From Treponema sp. (GTDB taxonomy: Bacteria; Spirochaetota; Spirochaetia; Treponematales; Treponemataceae), in assembly GCA_016288205.1 (NCBI GenBank), contig JAEEYO010000052.1, positions 1-64,000 on the forward strand: 64,000 bases of DNA. Direction: 5' to 3'. Within the stretch, counting starts at the first letter, position 1, and each line of letters begins with the position of its first letter. The notes under the pieces are model-generated. The model saw only the letters and a list, made by a program, of their open reading frames with translations. It had not been told where the DNA came from and did not search any database. Below are positions 42,842 to 52,165 of this stretch, piece after piece. The translations under genes were made by a program, and so were the position numbers.

Positions 42842-42870
42842 TTGACACTAAAAATAAAATAGCGTACAAT
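42842..42870 (+). promoter_or_regulatory. Promoter of the glutathione peroxidase gene
   Basis: TTGACA, 17-nt spacer, TACAAT; the -10 box is the left arm of the operator at 42865-42879. Confidence 0.8.
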
Positions 42871-42879
42871 ATAATTGTA
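42865..42879 (+). promoter_or_regulatory. Candidate OhrR operator
   Basis: TACAATATAATTGTA is a perfect 6-bp dyad (TACAAT/ATTGTA) with a 3-nt centre. It closely matches the TACAATT-AATTGTA half-operator recalled for B. subtilis OhrR. It covers the -10 box and start of transcription of the peroxidase gene. Confidence 0.65.
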
Positions 42880-42900
42880 AGAAATCAAAAGGAGGCGACT

Positions 42901-43377
42901 ATGGCACAGATTTATGACTACACGGTAAAAGACGGAAAAGGAAATGACGTGAAACTCAGCCAGTTCAACGGCAAGGTCATGCTCATAGTAAACACTGCGA
43001 CAGGATGCGGCTTCACCCCGCAATACAAGGGACTCGAAGGACTCTACCAAAAGTATCACGAGAAAGGCCTTGAAATCCTGGACTTCCCCTGCAACCAGTT
43101 CGGAAACCAGGCACCCGGAAGCAATGAGGAAATCACACAGTTCTGCACCCTGCACTACAACACCACGTTCCCCCAGCTCGCGAAAATTGAGGTGAACGGA
43201 AGCAACGCCGACCCGCTCTACAAATACCTGAAGGAGCAGAAAAAGGGAGTGATCGGAAGCAGCATCAAATGGAACTTCACGAAATTCCTCGTGGACCGCA
43301 ACGGTACGGTAATCGCAAGGTTCGCCCCCACGGACACGCCCGAAAAAATCGACTCCCACATAGCCGCACTGCTCTAG
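42901..43377 (+). CDS. Glutathione peroxidase family thiol peroxidase
   Basis: 158 aa thioredoxin-fold peroxidase; the start at 42901 follows AAAGGAGG. The peroxidatic residue is Cys36 (TATGCGFTPQ), not selenocysteine; a second Cys64 (FPCNQFGNQ) and the WNFTKFLVD Trp/Asn complete the tetrad. Bacterial Cys-type enzymes usually take electrons from thioredoxin. It removes H2O2 or organic hydroperoxides. Operator overlap and the downstream OhrR-like gene indicate induction by organic peroxide. Confidence 0.93.
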   Translation: MAQIYDYTVKDGKGNDVKLSQFNGKVMLIVNTATGCGFTPQYKGLEGLYQKYHEKGLEILDFPCNQFGNQAPGSNEEITQFCTLHYNTTFPQLAKIEVNGSNADPLYKYLKEQKKGVIGSSIKWNFTKFLVDRNGTVIARFAPTDTPEKIDSHIAALL

Positions 43378-43565
43378 AATCAAGCGCGTTTTTGTGCTAG
43401 AATAGGCTGTACGGACGGACTCTCACCCCCGAAAGCTGGCTGCCGCCAGAAAAACACGGTCAACCGGCTTTCCGGGGTTACATTCCAGCCTGAAGTCTGG
43501 AACGCTCCGCGCCCCTGCAATCCGGCGTAAGTCCGAAACCAAAATTTATCCTCAGGAAAATAAAC
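43378..43565 (+). ncRNA. Structured leader or small RNA candidate upstream of ohrR
   Basis: 188 bp, GC-rich compared with most intergenic DNA here. CCCCCGAAAGCTGG (43426-43439) can pair with CCGGCTTTCCGGGG (43464-43477) in 13 of 14 positions, and TTCCAG (43483-43488) with CTGGAA (43497-43502). No known riboswitch core was confidently matched. It could be an attenuator, a regulatory leader or a small RNA gene. Confidence 0.35.
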
Positions 43566-44027
43566 ATGGAAAACCAAGACTACAGCTGCCTGAGACTGGA
43601 CAACCAGCTCTGCTTTCCGCTATATGCATGCTCAAAAGAAATTATCAAGCGGTACAAGCCCTTCTTGGATGAGCTGGACCTGACATACACGCAGTACATC
43701 ACGATGATGGTTCTCTGGGAAAGAAAGGAGATGAACGTAAAGGAACTCGGCGAGCACCTGTATCTGGACAGCGGAACCCTCACTCCCCTCCTGAAAAAAC
43801 TTGAGGCAAAAGGCTACATCACGCGGCAAAGGATGAAGACCGACGAAAGGAACGTCCTTATCCAGATTACCCAGGCCGGCGAATACCTCAAGGAAGACGC
43901 GGTCCACATCCCGGGAGAAATGTCACAGTGCGTGGATCTTGAGCCGCAGGAAGCAAAGGTGCTCTACATCCTCCTCCGAAAGATACTCAAGCAGCTCAAG
44001 GAAGAGGAAGCCATGGAGAGGAATTAG
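43566..44027 (+). CDS. ohrR: OhrR-type MarR-family peroxide-sensing repressor
   Basis: 153 aa winged-helix regulator. The sensing Cys of OhrR is present at residue 16 (DNQLCFPLYACSK), followed by the Tyr residues that hydrogen-bond to it (YTQYITMMVLWE) and the wing (DERNVLIQIT). Oxidation of this Cys by organic hydroperoxide would release DNA. It lies downstream of the peroxidase gene, after a structured 188-bp gap. Confidence 0.88.
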   Translation: MENQDYSCLRLDNQLCFPLYACSKEIIKRYKPFLDELDLTYTQYITMMVLWERKEMNVKELGEHLYLDSGTLTPLLKKLEAKGYITRQRMKTDERNVLIQITQAGEYLKEDAVHIPGEMSQCVDLEPQEAKVLYILLRKILKQLKEEEAMERN

Positions 44028-44029
44028 GG

Positions 44030-44686
44030 CTATTCCTTTTTCTCATATCCGGCGGATTTTTCCAACGCGTCCACTTCTTTTCTGAATTCGGCGTAAGTGT
44101 CAAGCCTGTAGCGTTTCGCCTCCTCAAGCTCATCCTCAGCCTCGTCGAAAAGGTTCTTTCTTGCGTAGCATACGGCCAGATTCGCATGGATCTGCGCGAT
44201 GGAGGGATTCAGCTCAAGGCATTTCTTGAACAAAGGTATGGCCTCGTCAATGCGTCCCTGGGAAAGATAGAGAGAGCCCAGACTCCCGTGCGTGTTCGGA
44301 TTCTTCGGTGAAATCTCCACAGCCTTTTTGTACATCTCCTCCGCCGTGGCCTCATCTTTTTTGAGACGGTAAATCAAGCCCAGGTTGATGTAGTTGTCCG
44401 CGTCCTCCCTGATTGCGAGCGCCTTGTTCCGCCATTCGATCGCACCGTCATAATCACGCTGCTGCGACCGGCAGTTGGAAATCAAAATGTAGATGTCCTC
44501 CTTGGGATAAGAGCACTCCACGTCCAGGGCCATTTTATAGGCGTTTTCGGCCAAATCAAACTTTCCCCGCTGAAAATACGAGGCTCCCTGCTGGATGGCC
44601 ATGTCTCCCTGCTTCACACAGGACGTAAAAATCAGCGCAGATGCCAGAATCAAAGCGGCGAAACCAAAAAATCCGAATCTTCTCAT
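44030..44686 (-). CDS. TPR-repeat lipoprotein
   Basis: 218 aa, lipobox FTSC (Cys about 23). Four to five tetratricopeptide repeats cover the rest (GASYFQRGKFDLAENAYKMAL, NLGLIYRLKKDEATAEEMYKKA, GSLYLSQGRIDEAIPLFKKCL). A scaffold for protein contacts in the periplasm. TATATT lies 6 nt before the ATG, so the mRNA is likely leaderless. Its end is 3 nt from the convergent ohrR stop. Confidence 0.87.
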   Translation of the reverse strand: MRRFGFFGFAALILASALIFTSCVKQGDMAIQQGASYFQRGKFDLAENAYKMALDVECSYPKEDIYILISNCRSQQRDYDGAIEWRNKALAIREDADNYINLGLIYRLKKDEATAEEMYKKAVEISPKNPNTHGSLGSLYLSQGRIDEAIPLFKKCLELNPSIAQIHANLAVCYARKNLFDEAEDELEEAKRYRLDTYAEFRKEVDALEKSAGYEKKE

Positions 44687-44692
44687 GCCTAT

Positions 44693-44721
44693 AATATAAG
44701 TAAAATCCGTGAAAAAGTCCA
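44693..44721 (-). promoter_or_regulatory. Leaderless-type promoter of the TPR lipoprotein gene
   Basis: TGGACT, 17-nt spacer, TATATT, then ATAGGC and the ATG at 44686. Confidence 0.55.
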
Positions 44722-44775
44722 GTCTCCAGCCTTGCGCGTCCCCATGCCGATTCCCTAAATTTCCTTAAAAATCGT

Positions 44776-44804
44776 TTGCTTTTTATGTATTTTGGGACTA
44801 TAAT
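44776..44804 (+). promoter_or_regulatory. Leaderless-type promoter of the methyltransferase gene
   Basis: TTGCTT, 17-nt spacer, TATAAT, then TTATTTT and the ATG at 44812. Confidence 0.65.
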
Positions 44805-44811
44805 TTATTTT

Positions 44812-45540
44812 ATGGAGATGATTCAAAATATAGTAGAATATTATGACGAACTGTACCCTATTACAGAGAGTCAAAAAAAGTTTTTCAACAAACTCTCAAC
44901 TGGCTACCATGATCCGGTGAAATTCCTCAGGGTTGGATGCGGCGCGGGACTTTTTGAGCATTTGCTGGCAAGGGAAGGCAAGGACGTGACCGGCATTGAG
45001 CACAGCCCGGAGCTTCTTCGTTCGGCGAACCTGAGACGGCGGAACCAGCTTATGTCCATCAGATTTTTCCAGATGTCCATACTCGACATGACACGTTTTC
45101 TCGGCAAAGGATTCTACAACGTGATCTACTCGCTCGACAGCCGTATTGTCTTCATACACGACAAGACCTTAATGCGAAAGTTCTTTTTTGACTGCCGCCA
45201 GCTCATCTCGGAAAACGGCACCCTGGTTCTCACCCTCCACAACTTCAACCAGCTTTCAAAAGGAGTCAACGAGCTTCCCACGAGAGAAAGCCTCCGGACA
45301 AAACTTTTTTCATATATAAGCATACAGACGGACGGCCAGTGGGTCATGGACCAGGAGGTGGAGACAGGAAACGGAAAGATTCTGCCGGTCCTGCAAAAAG
45401 AGGAGATTTATCCGCTCACACCAGATGAAATCACCCTGTTCGCGAAGGAAGCAGGATTCAGCCAGGTAAGTCTCTTCTCGGATTTTGAGCTGTCACCTTT
45501 CACCGGAAAAGAACAGAGCGTGCTCGCCGTCATCCAGTAA
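44812..45540 (+). CDS. SAM-dependent class I methyltransferase
   Basis: 242 aa Rossmann-fold methyltransferase. Motif I is LRVGCGAGLFEHLL, the ribose-binding acidic residue is in GIEHSPELL, and motif IV-like VIYSLDSR and LVLTLHNF follow. The substrate is unknown. The start at 44812 is chosen because the TATAAT box ends 7 nt before it; longer readings would begin inside the promoter. A strong terminator follows. Confidence 0.85.
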   Translation: MEMIQNIVEYYDELYPITESQKKFFNKLSTGYHDPVKFLRVGCGAGLFEHLLAREGKDVTGIEHSPELLRSANLRRRNQLMSIRFFQMSILDMTRFLGKGFYNVIYSLDSRIVFIHDKTLMRKFFFDCRQLISENGTLVLTLHNFNQLSKGVNELPTRESLRTKLFSYISIQTDGQWVMDQEVETGNGKILPVLQKEEIYPLTPDEITLFAKEAGFSQVSLFSDFELSPFTGKEQSVLAVIQ

Positions 45541-45571
45541 AAGAATCGGTGTCAGAGTTTAAAAATAAATC

Positions 45572-45598
45572 GGGGGTCTGCATGAGGCCCCCTTTTTT
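45572..45598 (+). terminator. Terminator after the methyltransferase
   Basis: GGGGGTCT pairs with AGGCCCCC (one G-T pair) around GCATG, followed by TTTTTT. Confidence 0.88.
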
Positions 45599-45614
45599 AA
45601 TCAGCTTACTGTTT

Positions 45615-47159
45615 TTAGTCCGCCATTGATTTGTACTCGTCAAATTTGGCCTGAACCTCAGGGTCCTGCTTCTTTCCGCAGAGGCTTACTCCGACCGTTA
45701 CGACAAGATTGATGATGAACGCGGGCAGAATCTCATACACACCGAAAATGGGATGCACAGTCGCGGGGATTTTGTTCCACACGAGAACCGTAATTCCGGC
45801 ACAGATGAAACCTGCCACGGCACCTGCGTTTGTAGTGCGTCTCCAGAAAAGTGCGAGGAGAATGATAGGTCCGAGAGTTCCTCCGAATCCAGCCCATGCA
45901 TAGCTCACGAGAGAGAAGATGGAGCTGTTCTGATCCAGAGAAATGACGAAAGCGATGAGCGCGACCACAAGAACCGTAATGCGGCTCACGTTCAGAACCT
46001 GCTTGTCCGTTGCTTTCTTGTTGATGATTCCCTTGAAGATGTCCTGGCTGAAAGAGGATGAGGCAACCAAAAGCTGGCTGTCCGCCGTACTCATGGCAGC
46101 GGCAAGGATGGCACAGAGGAAGATTCCGGCAATAAACGGGGGGAACATCGCCTTGAGAGTCTCAGAGAAAACAGTCTCAGCCGCAAAAGTATTCAGCACC
46201 GGCGGATTAAGATACTGCTGGAGATAGACTGAACCGAGAGCGCCAACAATAACGGCGACGGAAAGAGCGACAAGAACCCAGACCACGGCTATCCTGCGGC
46301 TCACCCTGATTTCCCTGTTGGAGCGGATTCCCATAAAGCGGATTATGAAGTGCGGCATTCCGAAATATCCAAGTCCCCAGACAATGGCAGAGATGGCGGA
46401 CGTAACGCTGAAGTTTTGGTTCGCGGTAAATGCGGCCTGCATCTTTTCGCTCATCGCATTGAAATCACCACGCATGGCTTTCTCACCGAACTCAGAGACC
46501 TTGGCAAGAGCGGCGGAAGGTCCACCGAGGGTCACGAGCATGATAACTCCGGTCAAAAGCAGGGCGACGAACATAAGCGTACCCTGAATGAAGTCTGTGG
46601 TACATACCGCGAAATAACCGCCCGTAATCGTGTAGGCAAGAATCACTATGAGACCAAGGACAAGGCCCACGTGGTACTCCAGACCGAACACGGAATTGAA
46701 GAGCTTAGCGCACGCCACGAATCCCGACGCGACATAGATTGTAAAGAACAGGATGTTGAAAAGCACGGTGACTGTTCCCAAAATGCGCTTTTTGTCATTG
46801 AAACGGTTGTTCAAAAACTCTGGTATGGTGATGGCATTTCCATAAACGATCGTGCACTTGCGAAGACGCTTTGCAACAATCAGCCAGCTCAGATAAGTAC
46901 CGATGCCAAGACCAAGGGCCGTCCAAAACGCCTCCTTCATTCCGCCAAGGTATGCAAGTCCCGGAAGTCCCATCAAAAGCCAGCCCGACATATCGGATGC
47001 CTCAGCGCTCAAAGCCGTAGTCCACGGTCCCATCTTGCGTCCGCCAAGGAAGAAATCCTCCGAGCTGCGGTTCTTTTTCATAAACTTAACGCCTACGAAA
47101 ATCATCACTCCCAAATAGAGCACAAAGGCTATTATCTGCTGTATCATCGCACCAGACAT
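45615..47159 (-). CDS. putP: Sodium/proline symporter
   Basis: 514 aa, about 13 membrane helices of the SSS family. The N-terminus (FFLGGRKMGPWTTALSAEASDMSGWLLMG) contains the Na+- and proline-site pattern of PutP, and GLGYFGMPHFIIRFM is characteristic. Imports proline with Na+. Preceded by GAGGGG and placed after, but separately terminated from, the chemoreceptor gene upstream. Confidence 0.92.
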   Translation of the reverse strand: MSGAMIQQIIAFVLYLGVMIFVGVKFMKKNRSSEDFFLGGRKMGPWTTALSAEASDMSGWLLMGLPGLAYLGGMKEAFWTALGLGIGTYLSWLIVAKRLRKCTIVYGNAITIPEFLNNRFNDKKRILGTVTVLFNILFFTIYVASGFVACAKLFNSVFGLEYHVGLVLGLIVILAYTITGGYFAVCTTDFIQGTLMFVALLLTGVIMLVTLGGPSAALAKVSEFGEKAMRGDFNAMSEKMQAAFTANQNFSVTSAISAIVWGLGYFGMPHFIIRFMGIRSNREIRVSRRIAVVWVLVALSVAVIVGALGSVYLQQYLNPPVLNTFAAETVFSETLKAMFPPFIAGIFLCAILAAAMSTADSQLLVASSSFSQDIFKGIINKKATDKQVLNVSRITVLVVALIAFVISLDQNSSIFSLVSYAWAGFGGTLGPIILLALFWRRTTNAGAVAGFICAGITVLVWNKIPATVHPIFGVYEILPAFIINLVVTVGVSLCGKKQDPEVQAKFDEYKSMAD

Positions 47160-47270
47160 TTTTAACCCCTCTTCATGTTTTTTTATGCGCCTCTTAAAAT
47201 CATCGCACGAGGCAAATTCTACTATAAAACGGAAAAATTGTAAAGGGAAACGTACTTATAAAAAGAAACA

Positions 47271-47312
47271 AAAAAATGCCATGCTGAACGGAGGTCTGGT
47301 GTCCAGCATGGC
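47271..47312 (-). terminator. Terminator of chemoreceptor 1
   Basis: GCCATGCTG pairs with CAGCATGGC (9 bp), followed on the minus strand by a T run. A second hairpin (TGCATAG/CTATGCA, 47327-47346) lies between the gene end and this stem. Confidence 0.88.
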
Positions 47313-47369
47313 GGGTTAGGTTTTGTTGCATAGTTTTTGCTATGCAGAGGTTTGGTTTAGTCTGCCCCT

Positions 47370-49469
47370 CTAGACTGTAAAGAGGTCTATCTGTCCACCG
47401 ATTTTTTCGATGGAGTCCTTCATTTGATTTGAGATATTGCTGAGTGACGCTCCTGTCTCATTGATGCGGTTGGCACCGGCGGACATTTCGGTCATACTCT
47501 GCTTGATTACGGTTGAGGAATCCTTGAGCATACGCACTTCGCTCATAATTCTCTCGTTCTTTGCCTGCATTTCCTTTGAGGCCTTGCGGACATCCACGGT
47601 ACTGTCGTTCATGCCGCGGAGAGCCATGCCGATCTGCTTTGAGCCTGAGTTCTGCTCCTCCATGGCCGCCTTAATCTGTGCGACAAGCTCATCGGTCTCC
47701 TTGATTTTGCTGGACACCGCAGCGAATGCGTTACTTGACTCATTGGACGCGGACACAACCTCGGTGATGGAGTCCTTGATGTTGTTCAGCTGTTCACCGA
47801 TTGTCTTTGACTGCTGGCTTGAAGTCTCGGAAAGCTTACGGATCTCGTCAGCAACGACGCTGAATCCCTTACCGGCCTCTCCCGCGTGGGCAGCCTCAAT
47901 AGCGGCGTTCATAGCAAGAAGGTTTGTCTGCTCGGCTATGCTTGAGATTGCCTGGTTCGCCTCAACAAGCATCTCTGACTGGCTCTCGATCTGACGGATC
48001 CTGTCGTTAACGTCCTGCTGCTTGTTGAACCCTGTCTGCGCGTTTGAAGAAAGAGACGAGAAGGACGCTGCCATTTTGTCCACGGATGTATTTACTGCGG
48101 AAATGTTTCCGATCATCTCCTCAACTGCTGTTGAAGCCTCGGACACACCCGCGCTCTGATTCTCAATCATGCTGTCAAGGCCCGTAATGCGCTTGGAGAT
48201 TTCGTCTACGGCATCGGCAGTCTGGGAAACGGAGTTCACCTGGTTGTTCACCTGTGATGAAATGCCGTCGATATTCGCAAGAATCTCGGTGATAGCGGAT
48301 GAGGTCTCGTGCGCGCTCGCTGACATGGAAGTACCGGCGGTCGCAAGGTCGTTCTTGGAAGACTTGAGCTCCTGAATCATCTTCTGCATCTTGTCAAGGA
48401 AGAGGTCGAACGCAATGATCAGGTCTCCCATCTCGTCGCGGATGAAGAGCTTACAACGCTTGGTCAGATCAGCCTCACCGGTCTCCATCTCCTTGAGGAA
48501 GTTGGTTACGTTGTAGATACGCCACATGAGCCAGTTGATGAACTTGTAGCAGAGAATCATCAGGATGACGAACAGTCCGGCAAGAATGGAGATGCTCCAG
48601 ATGAGGGTCTTTTTCGTGATATTTTTAACGACGGAAAGGGGCTTTGCAATGAAAATCATTCCCTTGACAGAACCGTCCTCATTCGCAAGAGGAGCGTAGG
48701 TCGTAAAATACTCAACGCCCTTGATTGTGTTGCGTCCGTCATAACGCTTTCCCTTGTTAAGTACATGGTCAACAATGGCTTTGTTGTCAAGCTTCGTGTT
48801 GAGCATTCCCTTGAGTGTAGTGGAAACGCGTGTGTCACCGGCGAAAATCGTACAGTCAACGTTGTATCCGTTGGCCATTACGGTAACTAGATCTTCGGTA
48901 GTCAGGTCGTATGCAGTGACCACAGTACCGACAACCTTGCCGTTGAATTTAACCGGAGCCGCATGTGTCATCGCTATGGGGGAGGAGCCTAGTGCCTCGT
49001 ATGAAGATTTTGCCGTACCCTTCAATGCATTCTGGACGCTGTAAAGGGAAGAAAGATCTGTTCCTGCACTGATCTCATATCCACCGTTCTGGACGACCTT
49101 ACCCTTTGCGTCGGTAATGGCGGCGAACTCAATGTCCATCTCATCACCAAGGAAGGCAATCTGGCTCTTGATTTTTGCGTTGTCTCCGTTCACAAGGCCG
49201 TCAATTACATCCGGGCTGCGGGCGGAAGTCTGGGAGTAAGCTTTCAGGGTCCAGTCCCAGTCCACAAGAATACGCAGGGATCCGTTGTTATTGTGCTCGA
49301 CCTCACTCTGGACGAAATCATCAAAGCCTTTTTCGAGCATTCCCAAAGAAATGGACAATGCCACGGCGGCCGTAGCTACCAAAACTCCCGCTATAATTCC
49401 AAGCAGCTTTATCAGAATCGGAACATTTCGCTTTGCCTTGGTGTCAAAACGATCCAGCTCTTTTGCCAT
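47370..49469 (-). CDS. Methyl-accepting chemotaxis protein 1
   Basis: 699 aa. First membrane helix at about 18-45, a large periplasmic cache-type sensor (residues about 50-290), second helix about 292-315, HAMP, and a cytoplasmic signalling domain with the conserved tip [20 protein letters not shown]. The tip and flanks are nearly identical to chemoreceptor 2 while the sensors differ. The ligand is unknown; small organic acids or amino acids are usual for cache sensors. AAGGAG precedes the start. Confidence 0.92.
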   Translation of the reverse strand: MAKELDRFDTKAKRNVPILIKLLGIIAGVLVATAAVALSISLGMLEKGFDDFVQSEVEHNNNGSLRILVDWDWTLKAYSQTSARSPDVIDGLVNGDNAKIKSQIAFLGDEMDIEFAAITDAKGKVVQNGGYEISAGTDLSSLYSVQNALKGTAKSSYEALGSSPIAMTHAAPVKFNGKVVGTVVTAYDLTTEDLVTVMANGYNVDCTIFAGDTRVSTTLKGMLNTKLDNKAIVDHVLNKGKRYDGRNTIKGVEYFTTYAPLANEDGSVKGMIFIAKPLSVVKNITKKTLIWSISILAGLFVILMILCYKFINWLMWRIYNVTNFLKEMETGEADLTKRCKLFIRDEMGDLIIAFDLFLDKMQKMIQELKSSKNDLATAGTSMSASAHETSSAITEILANIDGISSQVNNQVNSVSQTADAVDEISKRITGLDSMIENQSAGVSEASTAVEEMIGNISAVNTSVDKMAASFSSLSSNAQTGFNKQQDVNDRIRQIESQSEMLVEANQAISSIAEQTNLLAMNAAIEAAHAGEAGKGFSVVADEIRKLSETSSQQSKTIGEQLNNIKDSITEVVSASNESSNAFAAVSSKIKETDELVAQIKAAMEEQNSGSKQIGMALRGMNDSTVDVRKASKEMQAKNERIMSEVRMLKDSSTVIKQSMTEMSAGANRINETGASLSNISNQMKDSIEKIGGQIDLFTV

Positions 49470-49734
49470 AATCTTCTCCTTTATGATGCTTACCGAAGCA
49501 GCAAAAAATCAATTTGGCAGGTCAAATTCAATTTTGGAACCCCGCTGTTCTTTGATTATCGGAATCAAAACCTTACAGCCCCATTTAAAATTTCACCCAG
49601 CCGAAACTGAAAGTTAAGTTTTAGTATAACCCAGTAAGTGGAATATGTCAACAATTTTTCAATGGAGCAGCACCGGCGGAGCCAAAAGATACCGGCCAAG
49701 AGCAAATTTGACCGGCATAGCTCCGAAAAAAAAA

Positions 49735-51831
49735 TCACACCTTGAACAAATCTATCTGAGTACCGATCTTCTCGATGGAATCCTTAACTTTTCCTGAAAT
49801 ACTGTTCAACGCGTTTCCTGTCTCATTGATTTTTCTCGCGCTCGCACTCATCTCGTCCATGCTGTTCTTCATGGTGATTGAGGAATCCTGCAGTCTCTTT
49901 ATCTCGTCAAGAATCGCACTGTTTCCGGCGGACATTTCGGATGACGCGCTCCTTACCTCAAGGGTACTGTCGTTCATTCCGCTCAATGCCATGCTGATCT
50001 GGTGCGAGCCTGAGTTCTGCTCCTCCATGGCAGCCTTAATCTGCATGACAAGCTGGTCGGTGTCCTTGATTTTGTTCGAAACGGACTCAAATGCCTTGCT
50101 TGACTCGCTTGAAGCCTGAACCACATCCCTGATGGAGTCCTTGATGTTCTTGAGCTGGTCTCCGATGGTCTTTGACTGAACCGATGAGGTCTCGGACAAT
50201 TTGCGAATCTCATCCGCGACAACGGAAAATCCCTTTCCCGCCTCACCCGCGTGCGCTGCCTCAATGGCGGCATTCATGGCAAGGAGGTTCGTCTGCTCTG
50301 CTATGGAAGCGATGGCTGAGTTTGCCTCGGCAAGCATCTGGCTCTGGCTCTCAATCTGCTGAATCCTTTCGTTCACGTCCTGCTGCTTTGAGTAACCGGA
50401 ATTCGCCTCAGACCTCAGACTCTCAAATGAACGCGCCATTATGTCAACCGAGCCGTTTACCGACTTGATGTTTCCGATCATCTCCTCGATCGCGGAAGAT
50501 GCGTCCGAAACCCTCTCGCTCTGATTTTCGACCATGCGCTCAAGAGACGCTATATTGGAAGAAATCTCATGTACGGCACCGGCGGTCTCCTCAACGCAGG
50601 AACTCTGCTCGACAATCTGACCGTGCACATCCTCAATGCTAGCAAGAATCTGTGAGATGGCGGATGTCGTATCCTGTGCGGAAGCGTCCATGTCCTCACC
50701 CGCAATGCTGAGCTCATCCTTGGAATTCTTCACGTCCCGGATTATGTTCTGGAGTTTTTCGGCAAAAGTGTTGAATCCTGAAACCACCTGTCCGATCTCG
50801 TTGTCCGAGTGGATGTTTATGCGCTTGGTCAAATCCGCGTTTCCAGATGCGATTCCGTTGATTGTGTCCTTCACCAGCTGCAGGGGCCTGAGGGAGCGCA
50901 CGAGCACGAAAACACCTATGGCAAGAATCATCACGAGAACGACCGTCCCGAAAAGAATCGTGTAATTTCTGATTGTGTTACCCAGAGCGTCAATGAGCTG
51001 CCCCGGAATGACGAAGCCGAGTCCCCAGGGAGTGCCAGAGACCCTGCAGTAAACCATGAGATCCTGCTTGCTTCCGGTCCAACCCGTAATCCACGCGTTT
51101 CCGTTCTCTCCCGCGAGCATCCTTTTGGTAACGTCAACCAAATCCTTGTGTTCCTCATCCACGGCCAAAAGGAAGTTTCCTCCCTCCTCCGCAGCCGGAT
51201 GGAAGATGATCGCGCCGTTTCCATCAATCAGGAACTGCCACACTCCGTTCGGAACCTTGAGTTTTTTCACAGGCTCGGCAAGCACCTCATTTTTAATGAC
51301 TCCGGCCACCATGCCGAAAATATTGCCCTTCGCGTCTTTAAGCGCCGTTGCGACGTGAACTACCCTGTCGCCAGTAGTCTTTGAGACGACCGGATTGTCA
51401 ATGAACCTTTCCTTTTTGTTCTGCACGATTTCCTGGAAATAATCGCGCTCCCTGATGTCGGTGCGTTTTCCCAAATCAGTGTAGGCAAGTCCGTTTGGTC
51501 CCGCAATCATAATGTAGTCGAATTCCTTTGCCCGAAGATTAGCGTTTTGGGCAAGCCACTCACCCGCAAGGTCCACGTCTCCCGCTTCCATTACATCTGC
51601 GCCGGTATACACCTGAAGATCCTTGTAATAGCCCTCGACTATCTCCGAGAGCGTCGTATCCACGGAGTTTACCCAGCGAACATAGCTGTCAAGATTTTCG
51701 TTGCGTGAATTAGTCTTCGCTATGCCCGAAAGCACGGAAACCTGAACGATTGTAAGAATGGCCACACCGACACCGATTATCGCGATGAGCCTAACCACAA
51801 GACTAGATGATTTCTTTGCAATTCCTGCCAT
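49735..51831 (-). CDS. Methyl-accepting chemotaxis protein 2
   Basis: 698 aa from the start at 51831 (MAGIAKKSS), where AGGAGG lies upstream; the longer reading has no membrane or ribosome signal. Helix 1 at about 12-32, a dCache-like sensor ([30 protein letters not shown], then [17 protein letters not shown]), helix 2 near 300, HAMP and signalling tip [18 protein letters not shown]. The sensor pattern resembles amino-acid-binding dCache domains, but no ligand can be assigned. Confidence 0.92.
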   Translation of the reverse strand: MAGIAKKSSSLVVRLIAIIGVGVAILTIVQVSVLSGIAKTNSRNENLDSYVRWVNSVDTTLSEIVEGYYKDLQVYTGADVMEAGDVDLAGEWLAQNANLRAKEFDYIMIAGPNGLAYTDLGKRTDIRERDYFQEIVQNKKERFIDNPVVSKTTGDRVVHVATALKDAKGNIFGMVAGVIKNEVLAEPVKKLKVPNGVWQFLIDGNGAIIFHPAAEEGGNFLLAVDEEHKDLVDVTKRMLAGENGNAWITGWTGSKQDLMVYCRVSGTPWGLGFVIPGQLIDALGNTIRNYTILFGTVVLVMILAIGVFVLVRSLRPLQLVKDTINGIASGNADLTKRINIHSDNEIGQVVSGFNTFAEKLQNIIRDVKNSKDELSIAGEDMDASAQDTTSAISQILASIEDVHGQIVEQSSCVEETAGAVHEISSNIASLERMVENQSERVSDASSAIEEMIGNIKSVNGSVDIMARSFESLRSEANSGYSKQQDVNERIQQIESQSQMLAEANSAIASIAEQTNLLAMNAAIEAAHAGEAGKGFSVVADEIRKLSETSSVQSKTIGDQLKNIKDSIRDVVQASSESSKAFESVSNKIKDTDQLVMQIKAAMEEQNSGSHQISMALSGMNDSTLEVRSASSEMSAGNSAILDEIKRLQDSSITMKNSMDEMSASARKINETGNALNSISGKVKDSIEKIGTQIDLFKV

Positions 51832-52165
51832 TGTTGATTCCTCCTGAACCATGCCCTTCAGTTTTCCTGATTTTGGACGCACGGTTATAACGTTATAATT
51901 GAAGGAACTTTTTAACTTAACGGCACATACAAATCCCTCTCTCAATGATTCAATGTGTCAAATCAGACCCGAAAACCGCCATATCAATTTCCGGCCACGG
52001 AACCTCATAAAATTTATGATAGCACAGGATTTCAAAATACGCAAGAAAAAAAATTAAGATTTCAGATTTTCTAAAAAAACATTCATATAATATAGAAGAA
52101 AATCATCAAAAAACTATGAAATTTCCAGAATATATGATAGAATAACTGGCGGAGATATTTTTATT
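51832..52165. other. Divergent intergenic region chemoreceptor 2 / diguanylate cyclase
   Basis: 334 bp, AT-rich. It contains a perfect 14-bp palindrome TTATAACGTTATAA at 51885-51898, about 55 bp upstream of the chemoreceptor ATG, that could be an operator or include its -10 box. A TATAAT at 52086-52091 may serve the diguanylate cyclase, but its -35 is poor. No gene or RNA recognised. Confidence 0.5.

Noticed and set aside
43378..43565. Cobalamin riboswitch or signal recognition particle RNA in the ohrR leader
   Set aside because: Some short strings looked similar (for example GTCCG and GGTGAGAG on the minus strand), but the conserved cores of these RNA classes were not all present.
49677..49725. 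Hairpin after chemoreceptor 2 (CGGAGC/GCTCCG outside, ACCGG/CCGGT inside) as its terminator
   Set aside because: The T run on the minus strand precedes the stem instead of following it, so it does not fit an intrinsic terminator; it may still have another role.
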